From Lysobacter sp. (GTDB lineage: Bacteria; Pseudomonadota; Gammaproteobacteria; Xanthomonadales; Xanthomonadaceae), in the NCBI GenBank assembly GCA_013141175.1, contig JABFRN010000001.1, positions 1,441,444-1,505,443 on the forward strand: a stretch of DNA of 64,000 nucleotides, read 5' to 3'. The position numbers were made by a program, and so were the translations under genes. Shown here in pieces: positions 58,280 to 64,000 of this stretch (its first letter is position 1; each line of letters begins with the position of its first letter). A model generated the notes under the pieces. That model worked only from the letters and a program-made list of their open reading frames with translations. It ran no database searches and had not been told where the DNA came from.

Positions 58280-59959
58280 ATGAAGAAGACATCGAAGCTC
58301 GTTCGCCCCACCCTGCGCGCCAATGCCCTGCTGTTGCTGGTCGTCGGTTTCATGGTGGTGGCGCTGAACGTCCGCTTCTGGGGCATCGTGTTCGACGCGA
58401 CGGATCTGGGCGGCCTTCGCGGCGTCGGGGTGATCGCCTCGATCGGCGCCGCGCTGTTCGGGCTCACGCTGCTGATGCTGCTGCCGCTGAGCCTGCGCTG
58501 GACGTTCAAGCCGGGCCTGGCCCTCGCGCTGATCCTCGCCGCCGGCGCCGCGTACTTCATCGGCGACTTCGGCGCGGTGATCGACCGCCATGCCCTGGCC
58601 AGCGTCTACGAAACCGACGCCCGCGAAGCCGGCGAATGGATCAATCTGCGGATGCTGCTCAGCATCGGCGCGCTGGGCATCCTGCCGGCGGCGGTGCTGT
58701 GGTGGATCAAGATCGACTGGCAGGGCCCGGTCCGCGAAATCCTGTCGCGGCTGAAGCTGGCGGTGATCGCCTTCGTGCTGCTCGGCGCGGCGGCGGCCGG
58801 CTTCGGCAAGGACATCGCCTCGCTGCTGCGCAACCACATGGAGCTGCGCCATATCGCGAATCCCTTCGCGCTGCTCGCGGCGAACCTGTCCTATCTCGAT
58901 CACGCCCGCAACGACAACCGGCCGCTGGAGAAGATCGGCGAGGACGCGCGTCGCGGCAGCGCATTGCCGACCGGCGAACGCCCGGTGGTGCTGCTGCTGG
59001 CGATCGGCGAATCCGCGCGCGCATCCAGTTATTCAAGCAACGGCTACGACCGCGCCACCGACCCGCGGATGCGTGCGCTTGGCGTGGTCAATTTCAGCAA
59101 CGTCAGCAGCTGCGGCACCAACACCGCGACCTCGTTGCCGTGCATGTTCACCGACATGGGCCGGCGCGACTACAAGGACGGCGTCGCGAAGTACCGCGAA
59201 AACCTGCTCGACGTGCTGATGCGCGGCGGCTACGACGCGGTCTGGCTGGACAACAACACCGGCAGCAAGAAGTTGGCGAAGCGCGCGAAGGAAGTTTTTC
59301 TCGGCAATACCGAAGACCCGGAGCTGTGCAACGCCGAGGGCTGTTTCGACGAAGTGCTGCTCGGCCAGCTGCGCAGGGAACTGCCCGCGGTGCGCCGCGA
59401 TACCGTCTTCGTGATCCACCTGCTGGGCAGCCATGGCCCCGCCTATTACGCGCGCTATCCGAAGGAATTCGCGAAGTTCGCGCCGGAATGCCGCACCAAC
59501 GAACTGCAGAAGTGCAGCGACCAGCAGCTGCGCAACACCTACGACAACACCATCCTGTATGCGGACCATATCCTCGCCAGCGCGGCTGAACTGCTGCGCG
59601 ACGACCCGCGCATCGATCCGGCGCTGCTGTACGTCTCCGACCACGGCGAATCGCTCGGCGAGCATGGCCTGTATCTCCACGGCGCGCCGTATGCGATCGC
59701 GCCGGACCAGCAGACCCGCGTGCCGATGATGCTCTGGGCGGCGGACCGTTTCAGCGCGCGTCGCGGCCTGGATCCGGATTGCCTGCGCAGCCACGCCGAA
59801 GCGCCGCTGTCGCACGACAATTTCTTCCACAGCGTGCTCGGCCTCGCCGACGTGAAGACCGGCGTCCGCAAGCCGGCGCTGGATATCTTCGGAACCTGCG
59901 CCGCGCAGGGCGCGAACACCGGCGCCACGTCGACGCCCGCCCAGGCCCCGGCGCGATAG
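58280..59959 (+). CDS. eptA: Lipid A phosphoethanolamine transferase (EptA family)
   Basis: A 559-residue inner-membrane enzyme that adds phosphoethanolamine to lipid A, lowering negative charge and polymyxin binding. Five helices occupy residues 15-180. The sulfatase-like periplasmic domain has AIGESARASSYSSNGYDR, the catalytic Thr in NTATSLPCMF, and the metal-binding SDHGESLGEHGLYLHG block. A cluster of Cys residues typical of the family (CFDE, CRTNELQKC) is present. A hairpin follows the gene. Confidence 0.93.
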   Translation: MKKTSKLVRPTLRANALLLLVVGFMVVALNVRFWGIVFDATDLGGLRGVGVIASIGAALFGLTLLMLLPLSLRWTFKPGLALALILAAGAAYFIGDFGAVIDRHALASVYETDAREAGEWINLRMLLSIGALGILPAAVLWWIKIDWQGPVREILSRLKLAVIAFVLLGAAAAGFGKDIASLLRNHMELRHIANPFALLAANLSYLDHARNDNRPLEKIGEDARRGSALPTGERPVVLLLAIGESARASSYSSNGYDRATDPRMRALGVVNFSNVSSCGTNTATSLPCMFTDMGRRDYKDGVAKYRENLLDVLMRGGYDAVWLDNNTGSKKLAKRAKEVFLGNTEDPELCNAEGCFDEVLLGQLRRELPAVRRDTVFVIHLLGSHGPAYYARYPKEFAKFAPECRTNELQKCSDQQLRNTYDNTILYADHILASAAELLRDDPRIDPALLYVSDHGESLGEHGLYLHGAPYAIAPDQQTRVPMMLWAADRFSARRGLDPDCLRSHAEAPLSHDNFFHSVLGLADVKTGVRKPALDIFGTCAAQGANTGATSTPAQAPAR

Positions 59960-60094
59960 GGCATCTCGCCGCCACCGATCGCTGACGGCCCGCTGCGACG
60001 CGTCGGGCTTCCACAAGACATGGGGCAGGCCAGCACGGCCCGGTGCCCATGACCCGGCGGCATTCATGGCCGGCGCTCGAATCGCAGGATCATC

Positions 60095-60139
60095 GCTCCG
60101 GCCAGGTGCTTCGCCATTCACGAAGCACTTGGCCGGAGC
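60095..60139 (+). terminator. Strong hairpin after eptA, probable terminator
   Basis: GCTCCGGCCAGGTGCTTCG (60095-60113) pairs with CGAAGCACTTGGCCGGAGC (60121-60139): 19 bp with a single G-T pair and a 7-base loop, followed by a partly T-rich stretch. It separates eptA from the sigma-54 activator gene, 95 bp upstream of the latter. Confidence 0.7.
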
Positions 60140-60234
60140 CGTGGCTGTTTCTGCGTTCTGATGATGCGGAAGGGGACAAGGGCGCCGATCCGGGATGCGG
60201 TCGGCGTGTGGTTGCACTGGAGGAAGGGTTCCCC

Positions 60235-61275
60235 ATGAACGAAGCCACCATCGCATACGCATCCACGGCACGGGGCCGGGCGATGACGATGATCGGCCAG
60301 TCCGAGGCGTTCCTGCGCGCCCATCGCCTGTTGCAGCGCTATGCGGCCTGCAATGCGCCCGTGCTGATCGAAGGCGAAACCGGGACCGGCAAGGAACTGG
60401 CCGCGCGCGAAATCCACTATGCCAGTGCGCGCAGCCTGGGCCCGTTCGTACCGGTGAATTGCGGGGCGTTGCAGGACAATCTGATCGAATCGGCGCTGTT
60501 CGGGCACCGTCGCGGCGCGTTCACCGACGCCAAGAGCAACGAACCCGGGCTGGTCGAGTACGCGCGCGGCGGCACCTTGTTCCTGGATGAGGTCGATTCG
60601 CTCTCCCTGCATGCGCAGACCACGCTGCTGCGCTTTCTGCAGAACGGGGAATTCCGTGCGGTGGGCGAGCGTCCGCTGCGCATCGCCGATGTGCGCGTCG
60701 TCGCCGCGACCAACCTGTCGCTGGGCGCGGCGGTCGATGCCGGTCATTTCCGCCGCGATCTGTTCTATCGCCTGAATCCGCTGTATGTCGCGCTGCCGCC
60801 GCTGCGCGACCGCGACGAAGACGTCATCCTGTTGGCGGAGCAATTGCTGCATGACGCCGTCGGACGGCTGGATATCGGCCCGCGCGAATGGACCGCCGAA
60901 GCGCTGCAGGCGCTCATGCGCCACCGATGGCCCGGGAACGTGCGCGAACTGGAGAACGTGATCCTGCGCGCATGCATGCGCTCGGATTCCGGAATCGTCG
61001 GTCCGGCCGAACTGGCGCTGGCCGAGCCCGCGATCTGGGGCTGCCATGCCGGTCCCGGCGGCGATGCGACGTCGCCGGAGGAAACCGGGCATGGGTTCGC
61101 GGCTGCGAAACACCATGCGATCCAGTCGTTCGAGCGCCGATACCTGACTGCGCTGATGCAACGCGCCGATGGCAACGTCAGTCGCGCCGCGCGGCTGTCG
61201 GGAACCGAGCGCCGCCAGCTCGGAAAGATGCTCAAGCGCCACGGCATCGAACATCATGGCGCTTCGCCGGGCTGA
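60235..61275 (+). CDS. Sigma-54-dependent transcriptional activator without receiver domain
   Basis: A 346-residue enhancer-binding protein. The N-terminus is short, so there is no receiver or GAF domain. The AAA+ core begins at about 18: Walker A GETGTGKE (47-54), GAFTDA (94-99) in place of the usual GAFTGA, Walker B GGTLFLDEVD, and WPGNVRELENV. A C-terminal Fis-type HTH (about 300-340) ends in NVSRAARLSGTERRQLGKML. GGAGGAAGG precedes the ATG. It sits directly upstream of the candidate -24/-12 promoter for the injection genes and is the likely activator. Confidence 0.92.
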   Translation: MNEATIAYASTARGRAMTMIGQSEAFLRAHRLLQRYAACNAPVLIEGETGTGKELAAREIHYASARSLGPFVPVNCGALQDNLIESALFGHRRGAFTDAKSNEPGLVEYARGGTLFLDEVDSLSLHAQTTLLRFLQNGEFRAVGERPLRIADVRVVAATNLSLGAAVDAGHFRRDLFYRLNPLYVALPPLRDRDEDVILLAEQLLHDAVGRLDIGPREWTAEALQALMRHRWPGNVRELENVILRACMRSDSGIVGPAELALAEPAIWGCHAGPGGDATSPEETGHGFAAAKHHAIQSFERRYLTALMQRADGNVSRAARLSGTERRQLGKMLKRHGIEHHGASPG

Positions 61276-61398
61276 ACGGCGCCGGCCTGCATTGCGGGCC
61301 ATTCCATACCTGTTGTGCAGCACGAGGCGCGCTTTTCCCGCGCGTCGCTGGAAAGACGCGCCAAGCGCGTGAACCGCGCACTGGATCGATTCGATCAT

Positions 61399-61451
61399 GC
61401 CGGGTCTTTCCGCACCCGGTTCGTTCGCTGCCGGGTATGAAAGTACCCGGG
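61399..61451. promoter_or_regulatory. Two tandem dyads, candidate enhancer (UAS) for the sigma-54 activator
   Basis: Dyad 1: GCCGGGT (61399-61405), eight bases, ACCCGGT (61414-61420). Dyad 2: GCCGGGT (61430-61436), eight bases, ACCCGGG (61445-61451). Both have identical half-sites and spacing and start 31 bp apart, about three turns, so they face the same side. Their centres lie about 128 and 97 bp upstream of the predicted start, the usual range for enhancer-binding proteins. Not experimentally supported. Confidence 0.72.
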
Positions 61452-61511
61452 CAGAACGCGCTTCCGCGCCGAGAATCAACCGTTTGCCGCTGTTTTCCGC
61501 GCTCGAGCGAC

Positions 61512-61527
61512 TGGCATGAAGATTGCT
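61512..61527 (+). promoter_or_regulatory. Candidate sigma-54 (-24/-12) promoter of the injection-system operon
   Basis: TGGCATGAAGATTGCT fits the consensus TGGCAC-N5-TTGCW in all positions but one, with the invariant GG (61513-61514) and GC (61525-61526) spaced 12 bp. Transcription would start near 61538, 71 bp upstream of the first ATG. The adjacent sigma-54 activator gene makes it credible. Confidence 0.8.
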
Positions 61528-61608
61528 GTAGTCAAGCAATGCGGACACAAGAAATGCAGAAATGCACAAGTGCAGAAGCGACTTGCATGCAAACGCGGAA
61601 TCGCGGAG

Positions 61609-61866
61609 ATGAATACAGATGATCGCAGAAGGGATTGCGCGGAACTCGAGATCGAAGAAGCGGTGCTGTCCTATCTGGGCAGGCATCCACAGGCGGCCGA
61701 CACGCTCGAGGGCATCGCCAACTGGTGGTTGCCGCGGCAGCGTTACGTGACCGCGCAAGCGCGCATCGAAGCGGTATTGCTGCAGTTGGTGCTGCAGGGC
61801 GAATTGCAGGTGCGGCGGCTGCCGAACGGCGACGCACTGTACACACGGAACGACGAACCGCGCTGA
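61609..61866 (+). CDS. Small protein, first gene of the injection-system operon
   Basis: An 85-residue protein from ATG 61609, preceded by GGAG at short spacing. The frame opens at 61516 but that region is promoter. The sequence (EAVLSYLGRHPQAADTLEGI through GELQVRRLPNGDALY) resembles a small winged-helix-like protein. Similar small proteins occur in contractile injection loci, in my recollection; the function is unknown. It is followed by the sheath gene after 128 bp. Confidence 0.72.
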   Translation: MNTDDRRRDCAELEIEEAVLSYLGRHPQAADTLEGIANWWLPRQRYVTAQARIEAVLLQLVLQGELQVRRLPNGDALYTRNDEPR

Positions 61867-61994
61867 CGACGATCGAACCCGATCGGGATCCTGCCCGATC
61901 AAGATCGCATTCGGCAGGATCTCGCCCAGGAAGATCGGACGCCGGAAAACGTTCGGACAAACACTCCACACGAATCACTGCAAGGAGAATGGTT

Positions 61995-63719
61995 ATGCCT
62001 GCTGCGCTCACCTACCCGGGCGTCTACGTCGAAGAGATTTCCAGCGGCGTACGCACGATCACCGGGGTCGCGACCTCGATCACGGCCTTCATCGGCCGCG
62101 CCCTGCGCGGGCCGGTCAACAAAGCCGTCATCGTCAACAGTTTCGGCGATTTCGAGGCGCGCTTCGGCAGCCTCTGGAACGACGCCGCGCTCGGTTTCGC
62201 GGTCCGCGATTTCTTCGTCAACGGCGGTGCGCAGGCGGTGATCGTGCGTCTGTACCACGCCGATGGCGCGAACGTTCCGGACTCGAACCCGCCCGCGCCG
62301 CCAGCGGCGATACGCGCGATCGCGGTCGGCGATTTCGACTTCCTCGCCGCCAGCGAGGGCCGTTGGGGCAATGGGCTGCGGGTGGCCATCGATCTGGACA
62401 ACGTCTCCGACGCCGCCGCCGCGATGCTCGGCGTCACCAAGGCGCAGTTGTTCAACCTGAGCGTGCGCGATGTCGCCACCGGTCGCAGCGAGCGTTACCT
62501 CAATCTGACCGCGGTCGAAAGCCCGCGACGGATCGACCGCGTCCTCGCCGCCGAGTCGGCGCTGATCGCCAGTGCAGCGGCGCCGGACGGCAGCGAAGCG
62601 ATCGCTGCGGGCAAGGACAGCCTGAGCGTGAAGGAAGCGACCTACGCCGCCGCCAACAAAGCGTTGGCCGACAAGCGCAACGCCGATCCTGCGGCCGATG
62701 TCGCCGCCGAACTGGCCGCCATCGCCGCCGCGAAGGCCGCGCTGGATGCCGCGCTGGCCGATGCCGCCAAAACAGTGTCGGACGGCTTGGCGCTGGCGGT
62801 CGCGGATTTCCTGCCCGCCAACGGCGAAACCGAAAAGAAGGGCATGTACGCGCTGGAACAGACCGACCTGTTCAACCTGCTGTGCATTCCGCCGTATCGC
62901 GCCGCAGCCGACACGATCGACATCGATGCGGGCCTGGTGGCGTCGGCGGCCAGCTACTGCGAGAAACGCCGCGCGATGCTGTTGCTGGATGCGCCGAAAC
63001 CCTGGAACACCAAGGACAAGGCGCGCGATGGTTTCAACGACCTCGACAACGACGCGGTCGGCACGCGCAGCCGCAATGCGGCGCTGTTCTTCCCGCGCCT
63101 GCGCCAGCCCAATCCGCTGCGCGACGGTCAGGTCGAAACCTTCGCCGCCTGCGGCGCGGTGGCCGGCGTGTTCGCGCGCACCGACGCCAGTCGCGGCGTG
63201 TGGAAGGCACCGGCGGGCTTCGATGCGACCCTCGTCGGCGTACCGCAGCTGTCGGTGCCGTTGACCGACCCGGAGAACGGCGAACTCAATCCGCTCGGCA
63301 TCAACTGCCTGCGTTCGCTGCCGGGAACCGGCCGCGTGGTCTGGGGCGCGCGCACGCTGCGCGGCGCGGATCAACTGTCCGACGAATACAAATACGTGCC
63401 GGTGCGGCGCACCGCGCTGTTCATCGAGGAAAGCCTGTTCCGTGGGCTGAAGTGGGCGGTGTTCGAGCCCAACGACGAACCGCTGTGGGCGCAGATCCGG
63501 CTCAACGTCGGCGCGTTCATGCACAACATGTTCCGCCAGGGCGCATTCCAGGGCAGTTCGCCGCGCGATGCGTATTTCGTCCGCTGCGACAAGGACACCA
63601 CCACGCAGAACGACATCAACCTCGGCATCGTCAATGTCGTGGTCGGGTTCGCGCCGCTGAAACCGGCCGAATTCGTGGTCCTGAAGCTGCAGCAGATCGC
63701 CGGACAGATCGACGTCTGA
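61995..63719 (+). CDS. Contractile injection system / phage tail sheath protein
   Basis: A 574-residue tail sheath subunit. The N-terminus PAALTYPGVYVEEISSGVRT with ITGVATSITAFIGRALRGP is the classic sheath start, and the C-terminal LFIEESLFRGLKWAVFEPND and LKPAEFVVLKLQQIAGQI blocks contribute to the sheath core. An Ala/Asp/Lys-rich helical stretch at about 190-265 looks like an inserted surface domain. AAGGAG precedes the ATG. In an extracellular contractile injection system (eCIS) the sheath drives an inner tube outwards. Confidence 0.93.
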   Translation: MPAALTYPGVYVEEISSGVRTITGVATSITAFIGRALRGPVNKAVIVNSFGDFEARFGSLWNDAALGFAVRDFFVNGGAQAVIVRLYHADGANVPDSNPPAPPAAIRAIAVGDFDFLAASEGRWGNGLRVAIDLDNVSDAAAAMLGVTKAQLFNLSVRDVATGRSERYLNLTAVESPRRIDRVLAAESALIASAAAPDGSEAIAAGKDSLSVKEATYAAANKALADKRNADPAADVAAELAAIAAAKAALDAALADAAKTVSDGLALAVADFLPANGETEKKGMYALEQTDLFNLLCIPPYRAAADTIDIDAGLVASAASYCEKRRAMLLLDAPKPWNTKDKARDGFNDLDNDAVGTRSRNAALFFPRLRQPNPLRDGQVETFAACGAVAGVFARTDASRGVWKAPAGFDATLVGVPQLSVPLTDPENGELNPLGINCLRSLPGTGRVVWGARTLRGADQLSDEYKYVPVRRTALFIEESLFRGLKWAVFEPNDEPLWAQIRLNVGAFMHNMFRQGAFQGSSPRDAYFVRCDKDTTTQNDINLGIVNVVVGFAPLKPAEFVVLKLQQIAGQIDV

Positions 63720-63774
63720 CCGGCTCGCAGGATTCCGCACACATTCGCAGTTCAAGCTTCGTGGAGAACCGTTC

Positions 63775-64000
63775 ATGGCCCAGTTCACAATCAATGCGCA
63801 GCGCTTCGATCCGTACAAGAACTTCAAGTTCCAGATCAAATGGGACGGCAAGCCGGTGGCCGGCATCAGCAAGATCAGCGCGCTCAAACGCACCACCGAG
63901 GTGGTCAAGCATCGCGAAGGCGGCGACCCCAGCACCAGCCGGAAATCGCCGGGACGCACCGAGTTCGAGGCGATCACGCTCGAACGCGGCGTCACCCACG
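63775..64000 (+). CDS. Tail tube protein (gp19-like), truncated by the window end
   Basis: 75 codons are visible, beginning MAQFTINAQRFDPYKNFKFQ, IKWDGKPVAGISKISALKRTTEVVKHREGG, which fits the T4 gp19-like tube family used in eCIS (Afp1/5 type). GGAG precedes the ATG. It lies 55 bp after the sheath gene. The gene continues past the window, as does the rest of the operon (further tube, baseplate, spike and ATPase genes expected). Confidence 0.85.
   Translation, partial: MAQFTINAQRFDPYKNFKFQIKWDGKPVAGISKISALKRTTEVVKHREGGDPSTSRKSPGRTEFEAITLERGVTH

Larger units (their letters stand above)
61276..61608 (+). other. 333-bp regulatory interval between the activator gene and the injection-system operon
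   Basis: It contains two matching dyads (61399-61420 and 61430-61451) and a -24/-12 promoter (61512-61527). An ATG at 61516 opens a frame into the next gene but falls inside the promoter, so it cannot be used if transcription starts near 61538. No other gene is seen. Confidence 0.8.

Noticed and set aside
55710..58292. 860-codon minus-strand frame opposite the S9 peptidase gene
   Set aside because: No domain or start signal, and the plus strand has the complete peptidase with signal peptide and triad.
60095..60139. Hairpin as a riboswitch or attenuator for the activator gene
   Set aside because: It is a simple long stem with no conserved aptamer-like features and is better explained as the eptA terminator.
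61516..61608. Upstream extension of the small injection-operon gene starting at ATG 61516
   Set aside because: The ATG lies inside the -24/-12 promoter and upstream of the predicted transcription start. ATG 61609 is preferred.
61995..64000. Interpretation as a temperate prophage
   Set aside because: No integrase, capsid or lysis gene is visible. The sheath-plus-gp19-tube order and the dedicated regulator fit an injection system better, although genes beyond 64 kb could change this.

Overview
The window is high-GC bacterial chromosome. Its gene order and content point to the family Xanthomonadaceae/Lysobacteraceae (a Lysobacter- or Luteimonas-like gammaproteobacterium). Supporting signs are the lptM-dapF-DUF484-xerC-hslV-hslU string, the dut-algC pair, proteins with the Xanthomonadaceae VirD4-interacting domain (XVIPCD), and several families of GC-rich palindromic intergenic repeats. 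Genus was not tested by any search.

Left part (1-8.4 kb). A translationally coupled lipid cluster (end of a membrane protein, alpha/beta-hydrolase-methyltransferase fusion, PAP2-dual-specificity-phosphatase fusion, small membrane protein, acyltransferase, CDP-diglyceride synthase) is followed by an 857-bp tandem duplication that copies the 3' end of the synthase gene. Next come an AT-rich gene with a probable DpnII/MboI-type nuclease domain and ubiE. From 8.4 to 11.4 kb lies a probable type IV secretion effector (HExxH protein with a C-terminal XVIPCD) between two related immunity-like proteins.

Middle (11.6-32.7 kb). An isolated gspE, a second low-GC gene, hslUV, xerC, a DUF484 protein, dapF, lptM, a prolyl oligopeptidase-type protease, a second XVIPCD effector with a lipoprotein, tyrS, an M23 endopeptidase, anmK, an AmpG-like permease, exonuclease III and pyrE. 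Several of these handle peptidoglycan (M23, AnmK, AmpG).

Respiratory region (32.8-58 kb). On the minus strand, algC, dut and a complete cbb3 oxidase set (ccoNOQP, ccoG, ccoH, ccoI, ccoS and a SafE-like protein) lie in one long run, read from a promoter carrying a perfect FNR/ANR box. Then come an FG-GAP protein, phhA with a divergent Lrp-type regulator, a 1,114-residue membrane ankyrin protein, a YcgL protein, and a cyanide-insensitive-type bd oxidase (cydAB). Between cydA and cydB sits a compact element made of inverted repeats around a frameshifted GIY-YIG nuclease gene.

Right edge (58-64 kb). A lipid A phosphoethanolamine transferase gene ends in a strong hairpin. It is followed by a sigma-54 activator gene, two matching dyads 31 bp apart, a -24/-12 promoter, and the first genes of a contractile injection system (small protein, sheath, start of the tube), which runs off the window. 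This apparently complete regulatory circuit for an extracellular contractile injection system, the effector/immunity modules, and the GIY-YIG repeat element are the most interesting content.
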